Origin: Brevibacillus dissolubilis
Lineage (GTDB): Bacteria > Bacillota > Bacilli > Brevibacillales > Brevibacillaceae
Assembly (NCBI RefSeq): GCF_006170445.1
Contig: NZ_VCNA01000009.1
Coordinates: forward strand, 1-64,000
Direction of reading: 5' to 3'
DNA length: 64,000 nucleotides
Position 1 is the first letter of the stretch. Every line of letters starts with the position of its first letter. The notes below the pieces were generated by a model. It was not told the DNA's origin and did no database searches. It saw only the letters and a program-made list of their open reading frames with translations. Both the position numbers and the translations under genes were made by a program. Positions 16,252 through 27,999 of the stretch are shown piece after piece.

Positions 16252-17760
16252 ATGCGCATGGACAAACATGACTCTGCTGCCCCATTGACACAGGTTCCTC
16301 CCCAACTTGAGAGCCTCACCGTCGAAAGCCTCCAAGAGCTGTTCTATGGCTGTTCTGACGTAAAGATCAAGGAATTTACCATGGGTGATGCAGCTACTCC
16401 CCAGCGGGTCGTGCTCATCTATTGTGAAGGTTTAAGCGATGTCATGCATATCAACAAGGACATCTTTCCCCGGTTAAATCATTTGTTCCATCAACATTCC
16501 ATCCAAAATGCTTCCGACCTTGACCAAAACAGGCCCCTTCCCATGTATCCTCTCAACGATGACCTTGACGCCAATGAAATCGTCGACCGGGTCTTCAGTG
16601 GCAATCTGTTGTTGTTTTTTGAGCAACTCTCGTGTCTTTACTGGGCCGAATCATCCGATCCCCCTAAGCGTAATCCAGAGGAAACCAGCACAGATACCTC
16701 AATTCGAGGCCCAAGGGACGGCTTTACAGAGGAGCTTATCGTAAACGTCGCCTTGGTACGGAAACGTCTGAAAACACCACAGCTGCATTACGAGCAGTTT
16801 ATTCTGGGGACTCAATACCATACCGTTGCCGGGCTACTCTATGTGGAGAACCAGATGAGTCAAGATTTGCTCTCCAGCATTCGGCATAAGCTTGCATCCA
16901 TCAAAATCGAAGGAATCGTCAGTATGACCCAACTAGAGGAATTGCTCACAAATAAAAGATTCCAACTCCTCCCGATCTTTGAATACACCGGAAGGCCTGA
17001 TTTCGTCGTCAATGCCCTTTTACATGGAAAATTTGTCATTTTGCTTAATGGTTCTCCTACTGCGATCATTGCACCAGTTGATTTCACCTTTCTTCTGAAT
17101 ACGCCCGAGGATGCCGAGAACCCTTTCCTGTTTGTGGCCTTTACCCGGCTTCTTCGGATCATAGGTGTCGTACTTGCCCTGTTTTTACCAGGTTTTTGGG
17201 TCTCGTTAATTACGTTTCATCAGGACCAGCTCCCCTATACCTTGATCGCTACTCTGGTCATGTCCAGACAGGGAGTCCCACTTCCAGCCAGTCTAGAGGC
17301 TTTTCTGATGCTGTTTTTGTTTGAGCTTTTCCGTGAAGCCGGGTTACGGTTACCATCTGCGGTAGGGCAGACTATCTCCGTTGTTGGTGGATTGATTGTT
17401 GGAGAAGCCGCTATTTCAGCAGGTTTAACAGCCCCCGGAATCCTTGTGATCATCGCGATTTCCGTGATGTCCACATTTACTTTGGTCAATCAAAACCTGG
17501 TATCGGCTGTCGTCCTCCTGCGTATTGTCACCATGTTGATCTGCTCATTCCTCGGGTTGTTCGGATTCATGATGTGCATTATGGGTGTCCTGGTCTATTT
17601 CACAAATGTCCGTTCGTTTGGGGTGTATTATTTTACTCCGATCTCCCCATTTATCCGCTCTGATATATATAAGACGATCTTTCGGATTCCGTGGAGATCC
17701 AATTATGAGAAACCTGATTCATTGAATCCGACTTTTGCAAAGGAGGGAAAAAAGAAGTGA
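16252..17760 (+). CDS. spore germination protein GerAA family (A subunit)
   Basis: A 502-residue GerAA/GerKA-type receptor subunit. A soluble N-terminal domain (to about residue 290, with the GPRDGFTEELIVNV motif) precedes several membrane helices (TRLLRIIGVVLALFLPGFWV, then EAFLMLFLFELFREAG). Typical family motifs include RLPSAVGQTISVVGGLIVGEAA. GGAGG lies 10 bases before the ATG. A subunits oligomerise and have been shown to act as ion channels in some Bacillus receptors. Confidence 0.94.
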   Translation: MRMDKHDSAAPLTQVPPQLESLTVESLQELFYGCSDVKIKEFTMGDAATPQRVVLIYCEGLSDVMHINKDIFPRLNHLFHQHSIQNASDLDQNRPLPMYPLNDDLDANEIVDRVFSGNLLLFFEQLSCLYWAESSDPPKRNPEETSTDTSIRGPRDGFTEELIVNVALVRKRLKTPQLHYEQFILGTQYHTVAGLLYVENQMSQDLLSSIRHKLASIKIEGIVSMTQLEELLTNKRFQLLPIFEYTGRPDFVVNALLHGKFVILLNGSPTAIIAPVDFTFLLNTPEDAENPFLFVAFTRLLRIIGVVLALFLPGFWVSLITFHQDQLPYTLIATLVMSRQGVPLPASLEAFLMLFLFELFREAGLRLPSAVGQTISVVGGLIVGEAAISAGLTAPGILVIIAISVMSTFTLVNQNLVSAVVLLRIVTMLICSFLGLFGFMMCIMGVLVYFTNVRSFGVYYFTPISPFIRSDIYKTIFRIPWRSNYEKPDSLNPTFAKEGKKK

Positions 17761-18908
17761 TTCGCAGGCACCCGCACGCGTTCTATCCGCTAATCATATG
17801 TATGTCCCTGATTCTTAGCGGATGCTGGAATATGAGAGAGATTGAGCATCTCATCTATATCAACTCGATTGGTGTAGATTACGTCGATAACAAAGTGGTT
17901 ACCTACTTGCAAATCCTTAGCTTCACCAATATTGCAAAAGCAGAGGCAGGCGGTCAGCGGCAGCCCCAGGTTATCTCTGTGGGAAAAGGAGTCGGGGATT
18001 CCTTTGATTCGGCCATCTTTAACTTGTACCCATCCGCAACCCAGCGACTTGCCTGGAGTCAGGTCAAGAGCGTGGTTTTTACGGAGAGAGCGATTAAGAA
18101 CGGCATCGTCCATGAAGTGCTGGATGAGTTTGACCGCTACTATGAACTGCGCTATACGGTATGGGCCTTTGCCACAAAGGAGCGTATTGAGGATATTTTT
18201 GACGCCAAACCTATCTTGAATATTTCCGTACTCTATTCCCGATTAACCGATCCCCAAGACATGTACAGGCAAAACGCGATCCTTCGCCCCATACAGCTGT
18301 ACCGGTTTGTCTCCATGATCAACGATAAAAACCGTGCTGTTTTACTTCCGTACTTATCCCTTACCGACAAACACTGGGCCGAAAACAAAAAGCCTTTGCC
18401 TGAATTGGAGTTGGACGGTGTCTGCATCTTACAAAATAAAAAACTCAAGGGATGTATCCCACGAGAACAATTACCAGGCCTGCGATGGCTGGAACGTAAC
18501 ACGACAAGAAGCGCGATCCCGCTAAAAAAAGGGAAATTGCCTATTGCTTTGGTCGTGCTGGAAAGACCGAAAGCAAAAATCACCCCTACGCTTAAAAACG
18601 GAACCCCGGTTTTTGATGTAAAGATCAATGTTTCGGGTTATGTAACAGAGCGTGCCAGCCTGATTCCCCTTTCAGAAATGGAGACCCTCACTGCCAAGAA
18701 GATCAAGGAAGAAGTGATAAAAACGTTTCAGACGGGGTTAAAGCATGATGCAGATGTGTTGCAGTTGGGACATCTATTTTATAAGAGACAACCGCACACG
18801 TGGAAAAAGCTATCCAAGGATCATACCTTGCCCATCACAGAAAAATCGCTCGCATCTGTCGATGTTCAGGTGAAAATCGTACACGGCGGACTCTCAAAGA
18901 TGAAGTGA
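17757..18908 (+). CDS. Ger(x)C-family spore germination lipoprotein
   Basis: A 383-residue receptor C subunit. A signal peptide ends in a lipobox (LILSGCW), so the protein is predicted to be diacylated on Cys and anchored on the outer face of the spore inner membrane. NMREIEHLIYINSIGVDY and the C-terminal Spore_GerAC domain are characteristic. It starts at GTG 17757, overlapping the A-subunit TGA by four bases (GTGA), with AAAGGAGG upstream. It is the last gene of the operon, with a terminator 30 bases on. Confidence 0.92.
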   Translation: MIRRHPHAFYPLIICMSLILSGCWNMREIEHLIYINSIGVDYVDNKVVTYLQILSFTNIAKAEAGGQRQPQVISVGKGVGDSFDSAIFNLYPSATQRLAWSQVKSVVFTERAIKNGIVHEVLDEFDRYYELRYTVWAFATKERIEDIFDAKPILNISVLYSRLTDPQDMYRQNAILRPIQLYRFVSMINDKNRAVLLPYLSLTDKHWAENKKPLPELELDGVCILQNKKLKGCIPREQLPGLRWLERNTTRSAIPLKKGKLPIALVVLERPKAKITPTLKNGTPVFDVKINVSGYVTERASLIPLSEMETLTAKKIKEEVIKTFQTGLKHDADVLQLGHLFYKRQPHTWKKLSKDHTLPITEKSLASVDVQVKIVHGGLSKMK

Positions 18909-18936
18909 TCCTGTAAACGAACAACCCTGCGAAAAA

Positions 18937-18984
18937 AAGACCTCACCTGATGTGTACCCTACTACACACCGGATGAGGTCTTCG
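18937..18984. terminator. bidirectional terminator between gerAC and the FAD enzyme
   Basis: AAGACCTCA-CC pairs with GG-ATGAGGTCTT across a TGATGTGT/ACACACC inner stem. It serves the converging germination operon and the minus-strand FAD-protein gene. Confidence 0.75.
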
Positions 18985-18998
18985 TCTATTTCATTCTA

Positions 18999-20429
18999 CT
19001 AGAACTTCTTCACAATATTTCGTGCGATCCACACGCCAGCAGCACCAGCCTGTGCCAGACCACGGGTAATCCCCGCTCCATCGCCGCCACAGTACAGCCC
19101 GGCAATCTCCGTCTCAAACTCTTCCGTAAGCTTCGGACGCGCAGAATAGAACTTCGCCTCGACCCCATAGAAAAGCGTATGCTCGGACGCGATCCCCGGC
19201 GTTACCTTTTCCAATGCTTCTACCATCTCGATCAGGCTTTTCATCGTGACGTATGGCAGGACAAGCCCGAGGTCGCCTGGTACCGCTTCCTTCAAGGTCG
19301 GCTCCAAGAAGCCTTCCTTAATCCGGGTCTCGGTAGAGCGGCGGCCACGCAGGATGTCGCCGTATTTTTGCACGATCACACCGCCGTTGGAGAGATCGTT
19401 GGCACGTTCACAGATTTCACGAGCGTATTCGTTTGGTTTGTCGAACGGCTCAGTGAATTTGTGGGAGACCAAGAGCGCAAAGTTAGTGTTGGTGGAGCCA
19501 AGTGCCGGGTCTTTATACGCATGACCGTTGGCGCACATGATCCCACTGTGGTTCTCGACGACGACGTGGCCGGACGGATTGGAGCAGAACGTACGGACAC
19601 GTGTGCCGACAGAGGTGTTGAAGATGAACTTGCCTTCGTACAGATGCTCGTTGATCTCGCGCATCACGATGTCAGAGGTCTCGACGCGCACACCGATGTC
19701 AACTTGGTTGTTGTACATTTTGATGCGGCGCTTCTTCAGCACATCCGTCAGCCATGCGGAGCCGTCGCGGCCTGGGCCGATCACGACATAGTCAGCGTGA
19801 TAGGATTCACCGTTTTTGAGCGTGATGCCCTCTACCTTGTGACCATTCTCTGTCTTGGTCGTGATGATGTCTTCCACTTCGGTTTTGAACATCATGTCGA
19901 TTCGTGTCTTGAGTGTTTCATAGATGGACTTGAGGATTTCGAGATTCTGCTCGGTTCCCAAGTGGCGGACTTGTGCGCGGAGCAGCTTAAGACCTGCTGC
20001 GTACGCTTTTTGCTCGATATCCTTGATCGTCTCGGTCGTCGGGTCGGTGATCGACTCCGTCGCGCCGTGTTCGAGGTTGATGCTGTCTACATATTTGATC
20101 AGATCGAGCACCTGTGAACCGCTCAGATAGTCGGTCATCCAGCCGCCGAACTCTGTTGTAATGTTGAATTTACCGTCACTGTATGCACCTGCACCACCAA
20201 AACCGCCCGTGATCGAACAGGATGGCAGACAGCCTGCGAAGTCTTTTTTCCCTGCCGGTGGTGGACAGAGCTTGATTTTTTCCTCTAAGATCGGGCATCT
20301 GCGAGAGTAGATGTCGTGCCCTTTATCAACAAGCAGAACCTTGAGGCTTGGGTTTTTCAGCATCAGCTCATAGCTGGTAAAAATCCCGGCCGGACCTGCT
20401 CCTACTACGATTACATCATATTTGTTCAT
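18999..20429 (-). CDS. FAD-dependent dehydrogenase (COG2509-like) under riboswitch control
   Basis: A 476-residue flavoprotein. The N-terminal dinucleotide fold has VIVVGAGPAG (GxGxxG) and an acidic strand end (LLVDKG). A second nucleotide motif, VVIGPGRDGSAWL, follows. The C-terminal YCGGDGAGITRGLAQAGAAG is the FAD-closing motif. A Cys-rich stretch (RRCPILEEKIKLCPP, GCLPSCS) recalls COG2509 dehydrogenases, whose substrates are unknown. The start at 20429 follows a GGGGGA site. The leader carries a guanine-class riboswitch, so the enzyme is tied to purine status. It is convergent with the germination operon. Confidence 0.85.
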   Translation of the reverse strand: MNKYDVIVVGAGPAGIFTSYELMLKNPSLKVLLVDKGHDIYSRRCPILEEKIKLCPPPAGKKDFAGCLPSCSITGGFGGAGAYSDGKFNITTEFGGWMTDYLSGSQVLDLIKYVDSINLEHGATESITDPTTETIKDIEQKAYAAGLKLLRAQVRHLGTEQNLEILKSIYETLKTRIDMMFKTEVEDIITTKTENGHKVEGITLKNGESYHADYVVIGPGRDGSAWLTDVLKKRRIKMYNNQVDIGVRVETSDIVMREINEHLYEGKFIFNTSVGTRVRTFCSNPSGHVVVENHSGIMCANGHAYKDPALGSTNTNFALLVSHKFTEPFDKPNEYAREICERANDLSNGGVIVQKYGDILRGRRSTETRIKEGFLEPTLKEAVPGDLGLVLPYVTMKSLIEMVEALEKVTPGIASEHTLFYGVEAKFYSARPKLTEEFETEIAGLYCGGDGAGITRGLAQAGAAGVWIARNIVKKF

Positions 20430-20470
20430 GTTGAATTCCCCCATCCATAATGTATAAGAGTGCATCTATC

Positions 20471-20525
20471 AAAAGAAAATCCTGACTGCCAAATAGGTAC
20501 AATCATGCCCTATTCGTAGTCAGGA
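20471..20525 (-). terminator. riboswitch-controlled terminator
   Basis: In the minus-strand RNA, UCCUGACU...AAUAGG pairs with CCUAUU...AGUCAGGA, followed by UUUUCUUUU. Its 5' arm reuses the aptamer's P3 3' strand, J3/1 and P1 3' strand, so it cannot form while the aptamer is folded. Confidence 0.82.
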
Positions 20526-20577
20526 ATTTACGGTTCCTTGTAGAGACCCTCAACCTTATTTTCGAGGATATACGAAT
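20512..20577 (-). promoter_or_regulatory. guanine-class purine riboswitch aptamer
   Basis: The minus-strand RNA shows the purine aptamer. P1 is AUUCGU/ACGAAU. The P1-P2 joint is UAUAUCC, and the CCUC/GAGG P2 encloses an AAAAUAAGG loop. J2/3 is GUCUCUAC. P3 is GGAA/UUCC with the CCGUAAA loop, and J3/1 is GACUA. The C in GACUA corresponds to C74, the guanine/hypoxanthine specificity base; adenine switches have U there. It lies about 80 bases before the FAD-enzyme start. Confidence 0.9.
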
Positions 20578-20920
20578 GATTTTTTATTGTTATAAACTTT
20601 TGTTCACCAAACAGTTGTTATCATAATATGCCGATATACTACTTGTCAATATGTAGAGTTTGGAACGTTCGCTTTTAGGTGTTATGACCTGGTTTTTCAC
20701 ATGGTTTCGCCTCAATATCTCGCTAAACACGAATGTGACATACTATTGATCATTTCTTACACACGAAAATACTCCATGAAGCCCCAAGATTTCAATCAGA
20801 GCAAAGATTATCAACAAAAATTTTTTTATTAATAATTTTAAATTTTTATTTACAAATTGCACAAATGTTATTATTTTTGTAGTAAACTTAGTATTAATCC
20901 TCAAAAAATGGAAAGGGTGA

Positions 20921-23341
<2,421 letters not shown>

Positions 23342-23386
23342 TTAAGCGGTAAAAGGGTAAGGTACGCTTGATCTGATTGAATACGC

Positions 23387-23430
23387 GAAAACCCTCTCTG
23401 ACTTCAACAGGAAGCGAAGAGGGTTTTTCG
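23387..23430. terminator. bidirectional terminator after the M4 protease
   Basis: GAAAACCCTCT (23387-23397) pairs with AGAGGGTTTTTC (23418-23429). It also serves the converging lipoprotein gene. Confidence 0.8.
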
Positions 23431-23480
23431 TCGTGCTGTTTGTGCACAGTTTTTGCACCATTTTTGTTCATTCTAGTTGT

Positions 23481-24413
23481 TTACTTCTTGTTCGTCTTCA
23501 TCTGCTCAACCCGCTGCCAGAAGGATTCATTCACACTTCCATCCTCTTTGACAAGCCGGTCAATGACCTTGCCCTTCTCTACCAAAAACGCCTCTACCGT
23601 AGAGATCAAGCCGCTGCCAGCGTCTACACCGAGCTGTACAACATAGGTTTCCTTCGCTACCTCATAGCCGCGCAGATCCTGTGTCGAGCCTCGGTAGTAG
23701 AGATCGGCCACCGTTTGGATGGCATGATCCAACGTGTACGCTTGGGATTGCTGCTCTTTGTTCGGGGTTGTTGGCTGGTTTGTTTCCCATACGGCGATCT
23801 CGGACAGGGCTGCTCGTCCGTTTGCCATCTTCACGGTGTAGATCCAGGCGAATTCTTTTGATTGCGGCTGTGCGTTGGCCTTTTGGATGCTGATGATTTC
23901 GGTTACATAGACGCGGTAGGTGCTGGGGCTTTTTGCCTTTTCAATTCGTTGGATAGTCAGACCGATCAGCTTCTCGATCGTCCCTTTTTGGGAGAGGGTC
24001 TGTACGAGGTTTTGCTGGGATTTGTACAGGCTGCTGTCGGGGACTAGGAGTGGCTCCACCAGTGAAAAATCACCTTGGTTGATCGCGTTGACCAGTGCTT
24101 TTTCGTAGTTGGTGACGGTCTGCCGGATCAATTGGTCGGGGTTATCCACAGGGGATGAGGGGGTGTTCCCTTCGGCTGGAGTTGGTGATGTTGGATTAGT
24201 CGCGTTATTTGGTGCGGTTGGGTTATCAGATGGAGTCCCTTCGCCAGTTGCAGGTGGGGTGGTTGCACCCGAACCCGTGCCTGCATCTGGCTGGGTGACA
24301 TGTGGCTGGTTGGGATCATGGGATGGCTTGGCTGTGTCGGTCGTTTTGGCGCAGGCCGTCATTGTCAGCAGGAGGCTTGCGATCAGACACAGGGCAAGTC
24401 CTTGTTTTCGCAT
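23481..24413 (-). CDS. lipoprotein paired with the murein hydrolase gene (cassette 1)
   Basis: A 310-residue predicted lipoprotein. The signal peptide ends in LLTMTAC, then a roughly 70-residue Thr/Pro/Asn-rich linker leads to a C-terminal globular domain (from DQLIRQTVTNYEKAL) of alternating helices and strands. That domain resembles NTF2-like/TcaA C-terminal folds, but this is only an impression. ATG 24413 has GGGGGTT 8 bases upstream. It lies 30 bases after the hydrolase gene and is surely co-transcribed. The same arrangement recurs at 33.4-38 kb. It may be an envelope-anchored partner, inhibitor or receptor for the hydrolase. Confidence 0.8.
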   Translation of the reverse strand: MRKQGLALCLIASLLLTMTACAKTTDTAKPSHDPNQPHVTQPDAGTGSGATTPPATGEGTPSDNPTAPNNATNPTSPTPAEGNTPSSPVDNPDQLIRQTVTNYEKALVNAINQGDFSLVEPLLVPDSSLYKSQQNLVQTLSQKGTIEKLIGLTIQRIEKAKSPSTYRVYVTEIISIQKANAQPQSKEFAWIYTVKMANGRAALSEIAVWETNQPTTPNKEQQSQAYTLDHAIQTVADLYYRGSTQDLRGYEVAKETYVVQLGVDAGSGLISTVEAFLVEKGKVIDRLVKEDGSVNESFWQRVEQMKTNKK

Positions 24414-24443
24414 AGGAATAACCCCCATATACGTAGTGGTAGA

Positions 24444-26882
24444 TTAGCCCTTCAACATATTCAGGGCATCAGTCAATTCTCTCATAAAACGCCCGTAGAC
24501 ACCTAGCTGAATACTGGAGGAATTACCGGAAAAATATCGCATGGTTTTACCTTCTACTCCGTATTCTCTTGCTTTCGTGCCGGTCATGGTGTTGATCGTG
24601 CCCGACGGTTTGATCTTTCGCATCTCGGTTGGGGTCAACACCTTGGAGCGCTCGGCGTACAGGCCCCGGATGATTTGTTCGTCTGTGCCCTTGAGATTCA
24701 GCGTACCGAACATATTGACCGCTCCGTTGGCACCATGCTGGACGGCGGCAGACCAGAGGACGTTTTTCAGCGCGAGGCTCTTGGTATTGATATCGAAGCC
24801 GTAGTTGGCCTTCAGCTTCTGGGCGGCTGAATCGAAGTAGGCGGATTTGACGTAATTGTGCTGCAGGCGGAGGAACTCGTCACGGCTGCTGGTGGCAATC
24901 GCCTTCCACTCCCGGTCAAAATTGCTGCCGAACGTGTTGCCGTCCGTAGCCTTCGCATGAATCAGGCGGTTGTAGACATCCTTGTTCTGGCCCGCTGTCC
25001 AGCGCAGGAAGCTGTCGACCGAGCCCATTTTGGAGGCGAACTGGTAGGCACCATAGGATTTGCCTCCGGTGTCTCCCGGATTATTGGCGATGGTTCCGGG
25101 ATTGCCGTTGGATTCGTACTTGGAGGAGAGCACCCCGATCTTCATGATATCGTCTGTCTTCGGCGGTTCTTTGTATGCGATGACTTCTGGTAGCTTGCTC
25201 ACGTATTTGTCCGCGTCTTCGATGGTGGCAGAGCCATTGCCCGCCCCCGCTCCGTATTTCCAGCCTGTCTGGTAGATTACCTTGCCGATGAAATCCTTGA
25301 AATCCGTATAAGATGAAGCTACCGTGTTTTTGCTCTTGAGCTGTTGGAACTGGTTGTAGGCGGTCTGTGCCTTGAGGTATTGCTTGGCATCTACTGCCGC
25401 CATGTAATCCCGTGCCAGCTCGCTTCCTTCGTTGAGGTAGGCGGCAGGTGCGTAGTCCCCTTTGGCGAAGCCTTTTGTCTTCTCCAGGTACTGGCTCATG
25501 CCGGAGATGACATCGAGCAGACGGTTCGCGGCATCACTGTTCTTCTGGGGATAAAAGCTTCCGGTGAAATCACCCTTGGCTACCTTGTACCACTCTTCTT
25601 TGAGCGAGGTCATGAGCTTCTTCTGCTGGGTGGCGTCTGATAGACCACTGACAGCCGCGTTGAAGGCTTGAGCTACCGCTCCCGTTGCATTGCTTTTGAT
25701 CGAATAAAAAGCAGCCTGTACCTGTGTCAAACGGTTGGTACATGCAGTGGCATCAGCTTGTCCTGCTTGGAGATCACCTGACTTTAGCTGTCCAGAGTCT
25801 GCTCCATTGGTGAACACCTGGTATTTGATAAAAGTCGGCAGGCTCTTGTAAGCGGGGTCGAGTGCGGTGCCTTTTGCCTCGGCCTGTTTGCGTAGAACAT
25901 CGAAGGCGATGGCTGCTTTGGCTTGGGTCACACCGTCGCTGCTGTAGACGAACTCCCCTGCGAGCTTGGCTGCTTCGGTCAGATAAGCGGTTTCTTTCAG
26001 CGAAAAATCGGCAAAGCCCTTGGTCTGGGTCAGCTGCTTGCTGAGTGATTCGATCCCATCGAGCAACTCTCTTACTCCCTGATGCGTGCGTGTGCTGTCG
26101 GTATAGACGAGGTCACTGCCTGTCGCGACCTTCCACCATAGCTGTTTGAGCCCGGTCAGCAGGTTCTTTTGCTGATCGGCTGTGAATGTGGTGCTGGCAG
26201 ATGATGACTTGGCTGCATCCCAAGCAGCTTTGTACTCTGGGTATTTGGCGATGAGCAAGCTGTCTGTCTTGGTTGGTTGCGGCTGGGTGGGTGTGGGTGC
26301 TTGGGCCGTGGTGATGTGTACCGTCTGCTTCGTCCCGTCCCAGCCGACCTTGGCGCCGAAGGCATCTTCGAGCAGTCTGACTGGAATCATCGCATGTTGA
26401 TTTATTACTTCCATCGGTTGTGCGAGTGGGATGGATTGCTTCTTGCCGTCCTGATGGATAACCGTAGCGGCAGAGCGCCCGACGATCAGCGTCATGGTCA
26501 TCTGAGCATTAGAGGCTGTCACTGTCTTGGTGCTTGTGTCATAGCTGATCTTGTCGATACCGATTGCAGTAAAGACGTCTCTGAGTGGAACCATGACCGT
26601 TCCGTCCTTGTTGTAAGCGGGTTCACGCAAGGTGAGAGTTGCCCCGTTGAAGGTTACGGATACTTGCTTTGAGGCGGCATCTGCAGCGGTTTTGGCTATC
26701 GTCTGGGGATCGTAGGTTTTTAGTGTAGGTAAATCCGCTTCGGCTGATGGGGTGTACGTATCTTGACTGAGTGGAAGTGACTCTGCGGACGGTTTTGCAA
26801 CCTCTGGTGTCGTGGGAGGTTGTTGTGATGAGTTCGGCCTGTTTCTGCCATATTCGAATGGCCCCATTTTGTTTATCACCAT
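24444..26882 (-). CDS. leaderless multidomain protein: stalk domains, helical repeats, lysozyme-like domain (cassette 1)
   Basis: An 812-residue protein. In order: a disordered Pro/Ser-rich N-terminus without a signal peptide; a pair of copper-amine-oxidase-N/stalk beta units (about 70-195, with DGTVMVPLRDVFTAIGI and HAMIPVRLLEDAFGA); and two copies of an unnamed helical repeat of about 175 residues, marked by LWWKVATG and EWYKVAKGDF. Then comes a lysozyme/transglycosylase-like domain (SSKYESNGNPG, likely catalytic Glu; KSYGAYQFAS; WSAAVQHGANGAVNMF) and a short C-terminal tail. GGAAGGG lies about 10 bases before ATG 26882. A paralogue is encoded at 34.5-38 kb. Function is inferred as peptidoglycan cleavage; the export route is unknown. 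Confidence 0.8.
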   Translation of the reverse strand: MVINKMGPFEYGRNRPNSSQQPPTTPEVAKPSAESLPLSQDTYTPSAEADLPTLKTYDPQTIAKTAADAASKQVSVTFNGATLTLREPAYNKDGTVMVPLRDVFTAIGIDKISYDTSTKTVTASNAQMTMTLIVGRSAATVIHQDGKKQSIPLAQPMEVINQHAMIPVRLLEDAFGAKVGWDGTKQTVHITTAQAPTPTQPQPTKTDSLLIAKYPEYKAAWDAAKSSSASTTFTADQQKNLLTGLKQLWWKVATGSDLVYTDSTRTHQGVRELLDGIESLSKQLTQTKGFADFSLKETAYLTEAAKLAGEFVYSSDGVTQAKAAIAFDVLRKQAEAKGTALDPAYKSLPTFIKYQVFTNGADSGQLKSGDLQAGQADATACTNRLTQVQAAFYSIKSNATGAVAQAFNAAVSGLSDATQQKKLMTSLKEEWYKVAKGDFTGSFYPQKNSDAANRLLDVISGMSQYLEKTKGFAKGDYAPAAYLNEGSELARDYMAAVDAKQYLKAQTAYNQFQQLKSKNTVASSYTDFKDFIGKVIYQTGWKYGAGAGNGSATIEDADKYVSKLPEVIAYKEPPKTDDIMKIGVLSSKYESNGNPGTIANNPGDTGGKSYGAYQFASKMGSVDSFLRWTAGQNKDVYNRLIHAKATDGNTFGSNFDREWKAIATSSRDEFLRLQHNYVKSAYFDSAAQKLKANYGFDINTKSLALKNVLWSAAVQHGANGAVNMFGTLNLKGTDEQIIRGLYAERSKVLTPTEMRKIKPSGTINTMTGTKAREYGVEGKTMRYFSGNSSSIQLGVYGRFMRELTDALNMLKG

Positions 26883-27035
26883 GGCACTGTTCCCTTCCTG
26901 CTGTTTTATGAAGATGAGTTTCATATTAGTGAAAATCGCCGAACCAAGTCAATGCAGAATTTAACAAAATGGTGTTAATGGATAGAGATTGGTGTTAATG
27001 GTTATTATAGGTATTTCCTTTTTCAGGGCAAAAAA

Positions 27036-27083
27036 TAAAGGCTGCTGCCGATGAATTAATGCTCATCAGCAACAGCCTTTTTC
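27036..27083. terminator. terminator beyond mqnD
   Basis: AAAGGCTG-CTG-GATGA pairs with TCATC-CA-ACAGCCTTT, with A/T runs on both sides. It lies 75 bases past the mqnD stop. Confidence 0.7.
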
Positions 27084-27159
27084 AGATCCCGTACCAGTCT
27101 GACGGGGTGTATGATTGATGCACAAATGGTGTGGGCATCCGCCCCACATGCATCTGGTA

Positions 27160-27999
27160 TTAGCGGAGCAGTGCCGGATCGATCTTCGGTACAAGTCCTT
27201 CTTCTGCCGCACGGTTGAGCAGGGTAGCAATCGCTGCATACCCATCTTCTCCCAGATCAGCGGTGAACTTGTTGACATACAGATCGATGTGAGCCTGAGC
27301 CACTTCCGGGGCCAGCTCCTGTGCGTGGCACATGACGTAGTCGCGGGTCATCTCCGGATTGGCCCATGCATGTTCGACAGAGGCACGAATCCAACCTTCG
27401 ATCGCTTTCAGATCGAGCGTGCGGCGAGCGATGATCGCGCCAAGCGGGATCGGCAGACCGGTGTCGCCTTCCCACCAGTTGCCCAAATCGGTCAGCATGT
27501 TAAGCCCATAGTTCTGGTAGGTGAAGCGCGCTTCGTGGATGACCAGTCCGGCATCGATCTTGCCGTCACGGACAGCTGGCATGATCTCGTGGAATGGCAT
27601 CACCACGATCTCGCCTACACCGCCCGGTACGTTCTGAGCGGCCCAGAGCCGGAACAGCAGGTATGCGGTGGAACGCTCGCTCGGTACGGCGACACGGCGG
27701 CCAGCCAGCACCGCAGGATCGGTCAGACCTTCTTCGGTCAGCACGAGCGGGCCGCAGCCTCTGCCAAGCGCGCCGCCGCATGGAAGCAGTGCGTAATCTT
27801 CCAGCACCCACGGCAGAGCCGCATAGGAAATCTTCATCACTTCCGGTGTATCTGGAGTCGGATTGGCTGCCAGACCATTGGTGATGTCGATATCTGCATA
27901 CATCACATCAAGCTCAGGTGCACCAGGGATCAGCCCGTGTACCCAGGCATGAAATACAAACGTATCATTCGGACAAGGTGAAAAAGCAATTTTCATCAT
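27160..27999 (-). CDS. mqnD: 1,4-dihydroxy-6-naphthoate synthase
   Basis: A 279-residue cytosolic enzyme of the futalosine pathway that converts cyclic dehypoxanthinyl futalosine to 1,4-dihydroxy-6-naphthoate. It has the periplasmic-binding-protein-like fold of MqnA/MqnD: N-terminal FSPCPNDTFVFHAWVHG, YADIDITN, VMKISYAALPWVLEDYALLPCGGALG and PSERSTAYLLF. These are closer to MqnD than MqnA. It starts immediately after the mqnB stop, with GGAGGT upstream and tandem ATGs at 27999/27996. mqnA and mqnC are not in the window. Confidence 0.92.
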   Translation of the reverse strand: MMKIAFSPCPNDTFVFHAWVHGLIPGAPELDVMYADIDITNGLAANPTPDTPEVMKISYAALPWVLEDYALLPCGGALGRGCGPLVLTEEGLTDPAVLAGRRVAVPSERSTAYLLFRLWAAQNVPGGVGEIVVMPFHEIMPAVRDGKIDAGLVIHEARFTYQNYGLNMLTDLGNWWEGDTGLPIPLGAIIARRTLDLKAIEGWIRASVEHAWANPEMTRDYVMCHAQELAPEVAQAHIDLYVNKFTADLGEDGYAAIATLLNRAAEEGLVPKIDPALLR

